Below are positions 26,219 to 34,967 of a DNA stretch of 64,000 nt, piece by piece. Every line of letters starts with the position of its first letter. The first letter of the stretch is position 1. This DNA is from Pseudomonas sp. PH1b (GTDB taxonomy: Bacteria; Pseudomonadota; Gammaproteobacteria; Pseudomonadales; Pseudomonadaceae), in contig NZ_AYMU01000001.1 of assembly GCF_000633395.1 (NCBI RefSeq), positions 1 to 64,000 on the forward strand, in the 5' to 3' direction. The position numbers were made by a program, and so were the translations under genes. The notes below the pieces were generated by a model. It was not told the origin of the DNA. It did not search any database and saw nothing but the letters and a program-made list of their open reading frames with translations.

Positions 26219-26311
26219 ATGAATCCCCGGTTCCTGACCCTGCTACTAGCGCTACCCCTGCCTTACGGCCGGGGTCTGCCGGTGCTGCGAGGAAGCGGGC
26301 ACCCAGGCTGA
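26219..26311 (+). CDS. Leu-rich leader peptide upstream of leuA paralogue
   Basis: A 30-codon frame, M-N-P-R-F-L-T-L-L-L-A-L-P-L-P..., with eight Leu codons, five of the first nine sense codons after Phe5 being Leu. Three use the rare CTA codon (codons 9, 10 and 12). This is the form expected for a leucine attenuation leader. It ends with TGA inside a region of competing hairpins (26267-26365). The ribosome site is weak. Identification is from sequence form and position only. Confidence 0.65.
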   Translation: MNPRFLTLLLALPLPYGRGLPVLRGSGHPG

Positions 26312-26365
26312 TCTCCCCCAGACTCCGGCCTCGATGCGCTTTCCACGATGAAAGCAGGGGAGATC
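26267..26365 (+). promoter_or_regulatory. Candidate leucine attenuator, two exclusive stems
   Basis: Stem A pairs GCCGGGGTCT (26267-26276, overlapping the leader peptide) with AGACTCCGGC (26320-26329). Stem B pairs GATCTCCCC (26310-26318) with GGGGAGATC (26357-26365). The two are interlocked, so they would be alternatives. No U-run follows stem B; a further pairing, CCTCGA (26329-26334) with TCGAGG (26388-26393) at the leuA ribosome site, suggests control of translation. The mechanism is inference. Confidence 0.5.
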
Positions 26366-26398
26366 CGTCGCGTTCTCCATTGTGCTTTCGAGGTCAGT

Positions 26399-28114
26399 AT
26401 GCTCACCCATCCCCATACCAAATATCGTGCCTTTGCCCCCGTGGACCTGGACTCGCGCCAGTGGCCTTCACGCACCCTCACCCAGGCTCCGATCTGGCTG
26501 TCCACCGACCTGCGCGATGGCAACCAGGCGTTGTTCGAGCCGATGAATCGCGAGCGCAAGCTGCGCCTGTTCGAGGAACTGGTGCGCCTGGGCTTCAAGG
26601 AAATCGAAGTGGGATTCCCCGCCGCTTCGCGCACCGATTTCGAGGTGGTTCGCGAGCTGGTGGAGCAGCAGCGGATTCCCGTCGATGTCACACCGATGGT
26701 GATGACCCAACTGCGCGAGGACCTGATCCGCGAAACCGTACGCAGTGTGCAGGGCGCGCGCCGGGTCATCGTCCATCTGTACAACGCCATCGCCCCGGTC
26801 TGGCGGCGCGTGGTGTTCGGGCTTGCGGTGGCGGAGGTCGAGGCCCTGGTCGAGCGTCATGTAAGGCTGTTGCGCGACTTGACCGAGCAGCACCCGGAAA
26901 CCGAGTGGGTGCTGCAGTACTCCCCCGAAACGTTCTGCATGGCGGAGCTCGAGGTGTCTCTGCGCATGTGCAACACCGCGATCCGCACCTGGGACGCCGG
27001 CCCGGGGCGCCCGATCATCATCAACCTGCCGACCACCGTCGAAGTGGCCACGGCCAACGTCTTTGCCGACCAGATCGAATGGATGCACAAGCGCCTGGAG
27101 CGCCGTGACCAGGTGACGCTGTCGGTGCACCCGCACAACGACCGGGGTACCGGCGTGGCCTGTGCCGAACAGGCGCTGCTGGCGGGCGCCCAGCGGGTGG
27201 AGGGTTGCCTGTTCGGCAATGGCGAACGCAGTGGCAACCTGGACCTGGTGACCCTGGCCCTGAATCTCTATACCCAGGGCATCAGCCCCGGGCTGGACTT
27301 CTCCGATATCGCGGCGGTGGCCCGAGTCGCCGAGGAGTGCACGGCGCTGCCGATCCATCCGCGCCACCCCTATGTCGGCGATCTGGTGTTCACCGCCTTT
27401 TCCGGCTCGCACCAGGACGCCATCGCCAAAGGCTTTGCCGCCCAGTCGGCCGATGGTTTCTGGGAGGTGCCCTACCTGCCCATCGATCCTCAGGACCTGG
27501 GGCGGACCTACGACAGCATCGTGCGAGTCAACAGCCAGTCCGGCAAAGGCGGGATCGCTTTCCTGCTGCAGCGCGACCACGGCATCGTCATGCCCCGGCG
27601 CATGCAGATCGAGTTCAGCGCCATTGTGCAGAAGCTGGCCGATGCCAGTGATGCCGAGTTGAGCAGTGAGGCGTTATGGGGGTTGTTCCAGCGCACTTAC
27701 CTGACGCTTGGAGAGGGGACGGCGAGCCTGGTGTATCTGGGTCACCGATTGTTCGATGCCGCCGAGGGGCAAGGCATCGAATTGCGCATCGCCACGCCCG
27801 GGAGCCAGGACCTGTGCTTGCGGGGGGTGGGCAACGGACCTATCGCCGCGACCTTGGCCGCCCTGGGCTTGCCGCTGCGCATCGACAGTTTTGAAGAGCG
27901 CAACCTGGGAGCGGGAGCCGACGCCCAGGCGCTGGCTATTGTTGAAGCGGCGTGGCCCGGGGTTGCCGGCTCACGTTTTGGCGCCGGGTGTCACGCCAAC
28001 ATCGTCACCGCTTCGGTGCAGGCGGTGATCAATGCCGCGGCGCGGTTTTATCCGGAGCGAGTGCTGACATTCACTCCCGCTCCGGAATCCGTCCTGGAGC
28101 CCGCGACTCGCTGA
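26399..28114 (+). CDS. leuA: 2-isopropylmalate synthase (LeuA), probable paralogue
   Basis: A 571-aa LeuA of the long proteobacterial type; it condenses acetyl-CoA with 2-oxoisovalerate in leucine synthesis. The TIM-barrel domain has STDLRDGNQALFEPM (metal Asp), SVHPHNDRGTGVACAEQALL (metal His) and GCLFGNGERSGNLDLVTLAL; a C-terminal LeuA dimer/allosteric domain follows from about residue 430. GAGG lies 6 bases before ATG 26399. It stands alone and is clearly diverged from the usual Pseudomonas LeuA as I remember it, so a second copy is likely. A Leu-rich leader lies upstream. Confidence 0.9.
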   Translation: MLTHPHTKYRAFAPVDLDSRQWPSRTLTQAPIWLSTDLRDGNQALFEPMNRERKLRLFEELVRLGFKEIEVGFPAASRTDFEVVRELVEQQRIPVDVTPMVMTQLREDLIRETVRSVQGARRVIVHLYNAIAPVWRRVVFGLAVAEVEALVERHVRLLRDLTEQHPETEWVLQYSPETFCMAELEVSLRMCNTAIRTWDAGPGRPIIINLPTTVEVATANVFADQIEWMHKRLERRDQVTLSVHPHNDRGTGVACAEQALLAGAQRVEGCLFGNGERSGNLDLVTLALNLYTQGISPGLDFSDIAAVARVAEECTALPIHPRHPYVGDLVFTAFSGSHQDAIAKGFAAQSADGFWEVPYLPIDPQDLGRTYDSIVRVNSQSGKGGIAFLLQRDHGIVMPRRMQIEFSAIVQKLADASDAELSSEALWGLFQRTYLTLGEGTASLVYLGHRLFDAAEGQGIELRIATPGSQDLCLRGVGNGPIAATLAALGLPLRIDSFEERNLGAGADAQALAIVEAAWPGVAGSRFGAGCHANIVTASVQAVINAAARFYPERVLTFTPAPESVLEPATR

Positions 28115-28130
28115 GTGACTCGGGCGGCCA

Positions 28131-28149
28131 GCACTACACCCTGTAGTGC
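28131..28149 (+). other. Hairpin after leuA
   Basis: GCACTACA and TGTAGTGC pair around CCC, 17 bases after the leuA stop. No T-run follows, so termination here would need another factor. Confidence 0.4.
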
Positions 28150-28169
28150 CGGCCGCCGGATGCCCGGGC

Positions 28170-28193
28170 AAAAAAAGCCCGCGGTGGGCGGGC
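28170..28193 (-). terminator. Rho-independent terminator reading leftward
   Basis: On the minus strand GCCCGC-CCACC-GCGGGC is followed by seven T. It would stop transcripts coming from the right, where the nearest minus-strand gene ends 450 bases away (28643). Confidence 0.6.
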
Positions 28194-28194
28194 C

Positions 28195-28642
28195 AAATGG
28201 GATGTGTTCAGGAGTGGCAATCAATCTAAGGGAGGCAAGGTGAAAGGCCTGTGAAAAAAAGCTCGTGCTGAGGAAAAAGCCTAAAGTCATTTGTCCAGAT
28301 CGCACCGAGTTTTAGGATCTGTCCGATAGGACCGTCCCCAGCGCCCGCGTATATTCCCCTCTGCTCGCCCAGCCAAAGGGGGTACTTCGGCCTCAGTACC
28401 ACGGCCGAAGTGATGGGCGAGCACTTTTTCCTTCCTGCTTTTTCCTGCTTCTCATTTCCGACCGGTCATTTCCTGGCCGCAGTTCCCATCTGCTGCAGTG
28501 CCCAACTGTATTTCCTAGCTGTAGCTTCCGCTCTGCTTGGCCCGCGCCAATCGTTGCGCTGCACGCTCCAGCGATATGCCGTTCAACAATGGATCCATGC
28601 TCCGTGCCTTTATGGGCGCCCGGCTTCGTGGCGCCCGGCCAT
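28195..28642. other. Gene-free region with strong secondary structure
   Basis: No convincing gene on either strand. It holds TATATT at 28350-28355 and a long nested inverted repeat at 28363-28422 followed by a T-rich stretch. Confidence 0.5.
28363..28427 (+). ncRNA. Candidate short structured RNA or terminator
   Basis: GCTCGCCCA (28363-28371) pairs with TGGGCGAGC (28414-28422); inside it ACTTCGGCC (28384-28392) pairs with GGCCGAAGT (28403-28411). CTTTTTC follows. A -10-like TATATT lies 8 bases upstream, but the -35 is poor. It could be a small RNA or a terminator. No family was recognised. Confidence 0.3.
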
Positions 28643-29308
28643 TCACCCCAGATTGAGGCGGCGGTGAATCTCGGCCCACAGCTGCGGGTCGTCAAAGTCC
28701 TGGATCACCCGATGGGCTCCGGCACTCAGCAGGGTTTGAGGTTGCTGGCTGGTGGCCAGGCCGAAGGTGCAGATGCCGGCCTTGACCGCGGCGGTCAGCC
28801 CGGGGACCGAGTCCTCGAAGGCCAGGGCCTGAGCGGCCGTGGCTTGCAGGGATTCCAGGCCGCTGAGGTAGGGCAGGGGGTCGGGCTTGGCCCGGGGCAG
28901 TTCCTCGGCCACCAGGACCGTCTGAAAACGCTCCTGCAGGCCCAGCACCTTGAGCATGTGCTCGGCGTTGGCCCGAGGCGCATTGGTCACCACGCACACG
29001 CCAATCTTGTGCTCGGCAGCAAAGTCCAGCAGGCGCAGCAGACCGGGCAATGGCTTGAGTTGCGGGGACAGTTGGCGAAAGCGCTCTTCCTTGCGCTCGG
29101 CGAAGGCCTCATGTTCGGCCACGCTGCGGTCGGGGAACAGGTAGCGGCACATGCTGGCGTTGGCCTGGCCACTGACATGGGCCTGGAAGGCTTCCTGGGT
29201 GAACACCCGGCCGTCTTCTTCCTGCAGTAGCTGTTGCAGGGCCAGCAGGTGCAGGGCATCGGTATCGGTGAGGGTGCCGTCGAGGTCGAAGAGCAGAGCT
29301 TTGAGCAT
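28643..29308 (-). CDS. HAD-superfamily phosphatase (beta-phosphoglucomutase-like)
   Basis: A 221-aa cytoplasmic HAD hydrolase. Motif I is LLFDLDGTLTDTD (nucleophile Asp), motif II CVVTNAPRANAEHML, motif III Lys in PRAKPDP and motif IV FEDSVPGL. The helical cap between motif I and II is of the phosphoglycolate phosphatase / beta-phosphoglucomutase subfamily. AAGGAAC lies 7 bases before ATG 29308. The substrate is a small phosphorylated compound and is not identifiable. Confidence 0.88.
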   Translation of the reverse strand: MLKALLFDLDGTLTDTDALHLLALQQLLQEEDGRVFTQEAFQAHVSGQANASMCRYLFPDRSVAEHEAFAERKEERFRQLSPQLKPLPGLLRLLDFAAEHKIGVCVVTNAPRANAEHMLKVLGLQERFQTVLVAEELPRAKPDPLPYLSGLESLQATAAQALAFEDSVPGLTAAVKAGICTFGLATSQQPQTLLSAGAHRVIQDFDDPQLWAEIHRRLNLG

Positions 29309-29440
29309 GGGACAGTTCCTTGCGGGCCCCATCCGGGCCGTATGGCTGAATCGATCAAGCTCGCATTCTAGAGCTTGTCACCACAGGGCGACAAACCCTG
29401 GCAGGCTTGATCCAGCCATCCGACCCGTTACCGACGGCGA

Positions 29441-31111
29441 TCAGCCAGGCTGATTGTCGTCCTGGTCTTCGGCCTGGGCGCCGTTATCCACATCCTCGTC
29501 GTCCTGTGGGCAATAGTCCTGGGGGTTGGTCGGCCACAGCACCTTGTCCTGGCCGTCACGTACCTGCTCGGCACCGCACTGCGTCTGGCTGACCTGGAAG
29601 CTAGGCGTGCCATCCAGGCGGTACAGGGCCTTGAGGCTGCGGGTCTGGTCGTCGCCCAGGCCTTCCACGGCAAAACCGAAGATCGCGCCGCGGGTTTCGT
29701 CCACCACCAGTTCCTGCCACTTGCCGGCGATCAGGCGCTTGCCCTTGAGGTCGTACAGCGCCGAGGTGGCCAGGTTCGAGGTGTCATCGCTGGCCAGCAG
29801 GTAGTGACCGCTGGCATCCAGGCGGATGTCGACGTACTCGCCCGGCTCCAGCAGTACCTTGCCATTGGCGTCCATCAGGCCCACGGTCGGCACCTGGGTG
29901 GCCTGGCCGAACAGGGTGGCCTGCTTGGTCGGGCTGTCGGCGTTGCTGAAAATGAACAGGTCGGCATTGAGCGCGCCGATCTGCCGGTAGGTCGGCTTGA
30001 ACAGCTCGACGCCCTTGTCCACATCGAAGATGCCGAAGGTGGCGCTGAAGGCGTTCTGCAGCACGGCCACCTGATTCAGCCCGGTCACCGGCCTGAACAT
30101 GCCCAGGGGGCTGAAGCCTGCGGGGTCTGCCGAGTCGTAGGTCGGTTGAAGCGTCCACTGGCCCTGGCGGTCGATCAGCCCGGCCTTGCCGGATGAGCCG
30201 TCGGCGTCCTTGGCACTGACCAGGGCGCCCTGTTTGCCGAACACTTCACATTTGCCGAACTGGGCCTGGATCACCGTCTTGCCCTGGAAATCCATGTAGC
30301 CGCAGGGGCTGTCGTATTTTTCCCGGAAGGCCACCAGGCCGTCACCGGGTACGCCGATCCAGTTGTAGGTGGCAGCGCTGACCAGTTGCGCCTGGGCGTC
30401 GGCCAGGGCCTTACCCTGTTCGGTGTTGACCACCAGGTGCTGGTTGGCGGCGCTGTCGATGCTGTCGAAGTCGACTTTTTTCTGCTCGCCGGTCTTGAGG
30501 TTCAGCGCCCATTTTTCATTGCCGCGCTCGGCGGTCATCCACCAGCCGCGCTTGGCGAAGTCGTCGCGCACCACGCTGCTGTCATACAGCGCTTCGGTGA
30601 CCACTTGGCCGCTGGCACTGAGAATGCCGCGCTTGCCGCCCACTTCGTAGACGATGAAGTCATCCTTGCCGCCCACGTACAGGTCGTCGAAGCGTGGGGG
30701 CTGAACCTGCTTGCCATTCTGGTCGATGATGCCCAGCTTGCCGTCCTGGCCGAAGCCGAAGTAGCCGGGCGTCAACAGGCGCAGGTCGTCAGTGAAGGCG
30801 GTCTGCAGGAGCTGCTTGCCGTCGGCGCTGGCCAGGTTCCAGGTACCGTCCTTGGCGAACAGGAAGCTCTTGTCCAGGGGCAGGGCGACCACGGCATCGT
30901 AGTCGTTGTCGGCGCTGACCAGCACCGCACCGTTCTGGTCGAGAACCGCGCATTCGCCATTGGCGCAGATCGGCATCACCATGGCGGCCGGAGCGGGAGC
31001 CGGGGCGACGGCTGCGCTCTTGGGACTGGATTCTTCCTTGCATCCGACCAGGGTCAGAGCAGACAACGAGAGGATCAGCGAGCCGAGACGGGCACTGGCG
31101 CTTCTATCCAT
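29441..31111 (-). CDS. WG-repeat lipoprotein
   Basis: A 556-aa exported protein. The signal peptide ends in a lipobox (LTLVGC, about Cys24). The rest is made of repeated beta units of the WG/KWG type, seen as GKLGIIDQNGKQVQPPRFDDL, KRGILSASGQVVTEALYDS, KAGLIDRQGQWTLQPTYD and VGLMDANGKVLLEPGEY. The tail is very acidic (QDDEDVDNGAQAEDQDDNQ). Such proteins are thought to bind partners at the cell surface or periplasm; no function is known. AAGGAACC precedes ATG 31111. It diverges from qhpA, and its promoter must lie in the same 414-bp gap. Confidence 0.85.
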   Translation of the reverse strand: MDRSASARLGSLILSLSALTLVGCKEESSPKSAAVAPAPAPAAMVMPICANGECAVLDQNGAVLVSADNDYDAVVALPLDKSFLFAKDGTWNLASADGKQLLQTAFTDDLRLLTPGYFGFGQDGKLGIIDQNGKQVQPPRFDDLYVGGKDDFIVYEVGGKRGILSASGQVVTEALYDSSVVRDDFAKRGWWMTAERGNEKWALNLKTGEQKKVDFDSIDSAANQHLVVNTEQGKALADAQAQLVSAATYNWIGVPGDGLVAFREKYDSPCGYMDFQGKTVIQAQFGKCEVFGKQGALVSAKDADGSSGKAGLIDRQGQWTLQPTYDSADPAGFSPLGMFRPVTGLNQVAVLQNAFSATFGIFDVDKGVELFKPTYRQIGALNADLFIFSNADSPTKQATLFGQATQVPTVGLMDANGKVLLEPGEYVDIRLDASGHYLLASDDTSNLATSALYDLKGKRLIAGKWQELVVDETRGAIFGFAVEGLGDDQTRSLKALYRLDGTPSFQVSQTQCGAEQVRDGQDKVLWPTNPQDYCPQDDEDVDNGAQAEDQDDNQPG

Positions 31112-31288
31112 GAACGTGTGGTTCCTTTTAATGGGGGGACGAGCAGAACGCCCTGGACAGCAGGGCGAACAAAACCGCGTGATTTTGCGGTGGCGGTGGA
31201 TAAATGCAAGATCCAATCAAAAAGAAAATCACAGGTACAGCACGCCGGCCGGTGCGCTCGGCGAGCTCTTTGGGCCTGGCAAGGGCTG

Positions 31289-31302
31289 TCTCAGACTGAG
31301 AC
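31289..31302. promoter_or_regulatory. Candidate activator site (UAS) for qhpA
   Basis: TCTCAGACTGAGAC is a dyad (with one more base, GTCTCA-GAC-TGAGAC at 31288-31302). It matches the dyad before the aldehyde dehydrogenase (20228-20241) at 11 of 14 bases and is centred about 102 bp upstream of the -24 box, that is about two helical turns further than in the other promoter (83 bp). Confidence 0.6.
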
Positions 31303-31395
31303 CGGTGTCGCGAAATTGAACGTCGGGTAACACCGCCAGGTCCCGCAGCGCCCGCTGCCTGCAGCCAAATCATTGATCCTGCGTTCATTTCCAAG

Positions 31396-31412
31396 CTGGC
31401 ACGCTCCGTGTA
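31396..31412 (+). promoter_or_regulatory. Candidate sigma54 promoter of qhpADCB
   Basis: CTGGCACG is a perfect -24 box; at the right distance the -12 box reads GTGTA instead of TTGCA, so GG-N10-GT. The weaker -12 leaves doubt, but the upstream dyad and the AcoR-type activator in the locus support it. The predicted start is near 31422, about 100 bases before qhpA. Confidence 0.5.
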
Positions 31413-31525
31413 TTGCTTACCTGCAGACGTTTCTCTTGCCTCCATGCCCGGCACTGCCAGGCATGGCAGAAACCATAAAAACGACGCGCTAAAAATAAGA
31501 AAGCACCGTGGGAGGTTCGACCCTG

Positions 31526-33106
31526 ATGAAGAGAAAACTCCGCCTGAGGCTCAGTGCCAGCCTGCTGGCCGTTGCCACCTGTACCGCCTTGCATGCCCCA
31601 TCGAGTTTCGCCGCGCGGGATGCGCAGAGCATCCTCAAACAGACCTGCCAGGGCTGCCACACCTCCGAGGCCGGGGAAGCCCTGAGTCGTATCAGCCACC
31701 AGCGCAAGACCCCGGAAGGCTGGCTGATGAGCATTGCCCGCATGCAGACCATGCATGGCCTGCAGATCAGCGACGATGACCGGCGTACCCTGGTCAAGTA
31801 CCTGGCCGATACCCAGGGCCTGGCACCTAGCGAGACCGACGGCGTGCGCTACGCTCTGGAGCGGCGCCTGAACACCGTCGAGCATTTCGACGAACAGACC
31901 TCCCAGATGTGCGCCCGTTGTCACTCTGGCGCGCGCATCGCCCTGCAGCGGCGTCCGGCCCAGGAATGGGAGCACCTGGTGAACTTCCACCTCGGCCAGT
32001 GGCCGTCCCTGGAGTACCAGGCCCTGTCCCGGGACCGCGAGTGGTTACCCATCGCCCTCAAGGAAATGGTGCCGCTCCTGGCCAAGCGTTATCCCCTCGA
32101 CAACCCGGCCTGGAAGGCCTGGCAGCAGGCCCGCCCGCAAGCGACGGCGCTGGTGGGCGACTGGAGTTTTAGCGGCCACCTGCCGGGCAAGGGCGAGTTG
32201 GCCGGGGTGATGAGCGTCAGCGCCGGCGACGGCGATCAGTTCAAGGTCAGCGTCAAGGGCCAGTACGCCGACGGCAGCCCGTTCAACGGCGAGGGCAGCG
32301 CGATCCTCTACAGCGGCTATGAATGGCGCGCCAATGTCACCGTCGACGGCGTGGTCATGCGCCAGGTGCTGGCGGCCCAGGGCAATGCGCTGCAAGGGCG
32401 GATGTTCGAGGCCGAGCACGATGAGCGCGGCCTGGACTTCGTCGCCGCCAAGCAGGGCAGCAGCCGTCTGCTGGCGGTGCAACCGGGTTACCTGAAGGCC
32501 GGTGAAGAGCGCGAAGTGACCCTGGTGGGGGCCGGCCTCGCAGGCACGCCCAATTTTGGCCAGGGCGTCGAGGTGGTGCAGGTCCTGGAGCAGAGCCCGC
32601 AACGCGTGCGCCTCAAGCTCAAGGCTGCCGCCAATGCCCAGCCGGGCCTGCGCCAAGTCAGTGTCGGCAGCCTCAAGGGGCTGACCCTGGCGGTCTACAG
32701 CAGCATTGCCGAGGTCAAGGTGGTGCCGGCGTTCTCGGTGGCGCGAGTCGGCGAGGGCGGCGGTTCGACGCCCAAGGTCCAGGGGCGCTTCGATGCCGAA
32801 GCCTGGGGCAAGGGCGCCGATGGCAAGCCGTACCGCATCGGGGTGGTGCCGGCGCAGTGGAAGGTCGAGGCCTTCGACGAGCAGGCGGCCAAGGATCAGG
32901 ACGTCCGGTTCGCCGGCACCATGCAAGCCGACAGCGGGGTGTTCATCCCCGGCGACGCCGGGCCCAACCCGCAGCGCAAGATGTCCACCAACAACGCCGG
33001 CAACCTCAAGGTGATCGCCGCCGTGGATGACGCCGGTAAGGCGTTGACCGGCGAAGGGCACCTGATCGTCACCGTGCAACGCTGGAACAATCCACCCATT
33101 CCCTGA
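31526..33106 (+). CDS. qhpA: Quinohemoprotein amine dehydrogenase alpha subunit (diheme)
   Basis: A 526-aa periplasmic subunit. A signal peptide (cleavage near SSFA-ARDA) is followed by a diheme cytochrome c domain with C41-Q-G-C44-H45 and C129-A-R-C132-H133, then beta-rich domains. The hemes pass electrons from the CTQ cofactor of the gamma subunit to cytochrome or azurin. Length and order match known QhpA. ATG 31526 has GGGAGG upstream; a GTG at 31508 is in frame but lies before that site. First gene of qhpADCB. Confidence 0.95.
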   Translation: MKRKLRLRLSASLLAVATCTALHAPSSFAARDAQSILKQTCQGCHTSEAGEALSRISHQRKTPEGWLMSIARMQTMHGLQISDDDRRTLVKYLADTQGLAPSETDGVRYALERRLNTVEHFDEQTSQMCARCHSGARIALQRRPAQEWEHLVNFHLGQWPSLEYQALSRDREWLPIALKEMVPLLAKRYPLDNPAWKAWQQARPQATALVGDWSFSGHLPGKGELAGVMSVSAGDGDQFKVSVKGQYADGSPFNGEGSAILYSGYEWRANVTVDGVVMRQVLAAQGNALQGRMFEAEHDERGLDFVAAKQGSSRLLAVQPGYLKAGEEREVTLVGAGLAGTPNFGQGVEVVQVLEQSPQRVRLKLKAAANAQPGLRQVSVGSLKGLTLAVYSSIAEVKVVPAFSVARVGEGGGSTPKVQGRFDAEAWGKGADGKPYRIGVVPAQWKVEAFDEQAAKDQDVRFAGTMQADSGVFIPGDAGPNPQRKMSTNNAGNLKVIAAVDDAGKALTGEGHLIVTVQRWNNPPIP

Positions 33107-33185
33107 GTGCTGTCGAGCCGTAGCCACAGACATTTTCAGGCAATGACCGCAGGCCCCGCATCCGGGGTTTGCACAGGAGGTTGTG

Positions 33186-34619
33186 ATGGGCGCAATTCTG
33201 AACCTGGTAGAGCGCAACCTGCACGAAGTGCAGGTGGACGCCGACCGCATGCTGTTCCATATCCCCAGCAGTTCGCTGTTTGCCAGCGATGCCCTGACCG
33301 GCAGCATCATCGATGCCCTGCGCGGGCCCGGCTGTACCCCGGAAGATTTGATCCAGCGCCTGGCGGGCACCTATGACGGCGCCGATGTCAGCGACACCCT
33401 GCGTGAGCTGATCGCCCTGGAACTGGTCAGTGACGGTTCACCGCTGACCCCGGAGATCGGGGTCAAACGGGTCGAGCGTACGGCAATCAATACCGTGGTG
33501 CTCAACGTCAACACCGGCTGCAACCTGAGTTGCACCTACTGCTACAAGGAAGACCTGGACAAGCCCTCGGCGGGCAAGAAGATGGGCCTGGACACCGCCA
33601 TCGCCTCGGTGGAGATGCTGCTCCAGGAATCCCCGGACGAGGAGCGCTACACCGTGGTGTTCTTCGGCGGCGAACCCCTGAGCAACCGGCCGCTGATCGA
33701 GGCCATGGTGGAGTACTGCGAGCGACGCTTCGGCGAGGCGGGCAAGTTCGTCGAGTTCGTCATGACCACCAACGCCACCCTGCTCACCGAAGAGGTGGTG
33801 GACTACCTCAACGCCCACCGCTTCGGTTTGTCAGTGAGCATCGACGGGCCCAAGACCGTGCACGATCGTAACCGCATCACCGTGGGCGGGCAGGGCACCT
33901 ATGACGTGGTGCGGCGCAAGGCGCAGATGCTCCTGTCGCGCTACAACAGCCGGCCGGTGGGGGCCCGGGTCACCCTGACCACCGGGGTCACCGATGTCGA
34001 GACCATCTGGGATCACCTGTTCAACGAACTGGGGTTTGCCGAAGTCGGCTTCGCCCCGGTGACCTCGGGGGACATCAGCAGCTTCAACCTCAGCAGCGAG
34101 GAACTGATCGAAGTCTTCGCCAGCATGAAGCGCCTGGGTGGACGCTACCTGGAGGCGGCCCTGGAGCACCGCAATATCGGTTTCTCCAACCTGCACCAGT
34201 TGATCACCGACATCCACGAAGGTCACAAGAAGGCGCTGCCCTGTGGCGCCGGGCTGAAGATGCTGGCGGTGGATCACAAGGGCGAGCTGAACCTGTGCCA
34301 CCGCTTCACCGGCTCCTCATTGCCGACCTTCGGCAACGTGCACGGTGGCGGGGTCAAGCAGGTGGAACTCAACGACTTCCTGTCCCAGCGCCTGGACCGC
34401 ACCGACACCGGTTGCGACAGCTGCCGGATCCGCAACCTGTGTTCCGGCGGCTGCTACCACGAGAGCTACGCCCGTTATGGCGACCCGGCGCACCCGACCT
34501 ATCACTATTGCGAACTGATGCGTGACTGGGTGGATTTCGGCATCGAAGTCTACAGCCGGATCATGGCTCACAACCCTGCGTTCATCAGCAGTTACATCAC
34601 TCCGCGCAAGGCCCACTGA
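33186..34619 (+). CDS. qhpD: QhpD radical SAM peptide-crosslinking maturase
   Basis: A 477-aa radical SAM/SPASM enzyme. It makes the three intrapeptide Cys-to-Asp/Glu thioether bonds in QhpC in the cytoplasm. The SAM cluster motif is C112-NLS-C116-TY-C119. The SPASM region has [17 protein letters not shown] and [23 protein letters not shown] lies before both GTG 33183 and ATG 33186; the ATG is chosen. It sits between qhpA and its substrate gene qhpC, one base from the latter. Confidence 0.96.
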   Translation: MGAILNLVERNLHEVQVDADRMLFHIPSSSLFASDALTGSIIDALRGPGCTPEDLIQRLAGTYDGADVSDTLRELIALELVSDGSPLTPEIGVKRVERTAINTVVLNVNTGCNLSCTYCYKEDLDKPSAGKKMGLDTAIASVEMLLQESPDEERYTVVFFGGEPLSNRPLIEAMVEYCERRFGEAGKFVEFVMTTNATLLTEEVVDYLNAHRFGLSVSIDGPKTVHDRNRITVGGQGTYDVVRRKAQMLLSRYNSRPVGARVTLTTGVTDVETIWDHLFNELGFAEVGFAPVTSGDISSFNLSSEELIEVFASMKRLGGRYLEAALEHRNIGFSNLHQLITDIHEGHKKALPCGAGLKMLAVDHKGELNLCHRFTGSSLPTFGNVHGGGVKQVELNDFLSQRLDRTDTGCDSCRIRNLCSGGCYHESYARYGDPAHPTYHYCELMRDWVDFGIEVYSRIMAHNPAFISSYITPRKAH

Positions 34620-34620
34620 C

Positions 34621-34944
34621 ATGAAACATCTCAAGCCGATCAATAACAAAGCCCAGAAACTGGCCGAGGCTGCCGCCGAGGACCGTATCGAAGAAGTGCT
34701 GGCGATGAACTCCGTGGCCGGTTGCGCCTCGACCACCGACCCGGGCTGGGAAATCGACGCCTTTGGCGGCGTCTCGTCCCTCTGCCAGCCCATGGAGGCC
34801 GACCTCTACGGCTGTTCCGACCCTTGCTGGTGGCCGGCCCAGGTGCCGGACATGATGAGCACCTACCCCGACTGGAACAAGGACGCCCAGGCCTCCAACG
34901 ACAACTGGCGCAACCTCGGCACCGTCTTCCCCAAAGACAAGTAA
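34621..34944 (+). CDS. qhpC: Quinohemoprotein amine dehydrogenase gamma subunit precursor (CTQ)
   Basis: A 107-aa precursor: a 28-residue leader ([20 protein letters not shown]...) and a 79-residue mature peptide, as in known QHNDH. Counting from Met29 as residue 1, every residue of the established cofactor and crosslinks is in place: Cys7-Glu16, Cys27-Asp33 and Cys41-Asp49 for thioethers, and Cys37 with Trp43 for cysteine tryptophylquinone. The leader has no Sec signal, consistent with crosslinking first and export by QhpF. The start follows the qhpD stop by one base. Confidence 0.97.
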   Translation: MKHLKPINNKAQKLAEAAAEDRIEEVLAMNSVAGCASTTDPGWEIDAFGGVSSLCQPMEADLYGCSDPCWWPAQVPDMMSTYPDWNKDAQASNDNWRNLGTVFPKDK

Positions 34945-34967
34945 CCGGACAGCACAAGGATTCCAGC

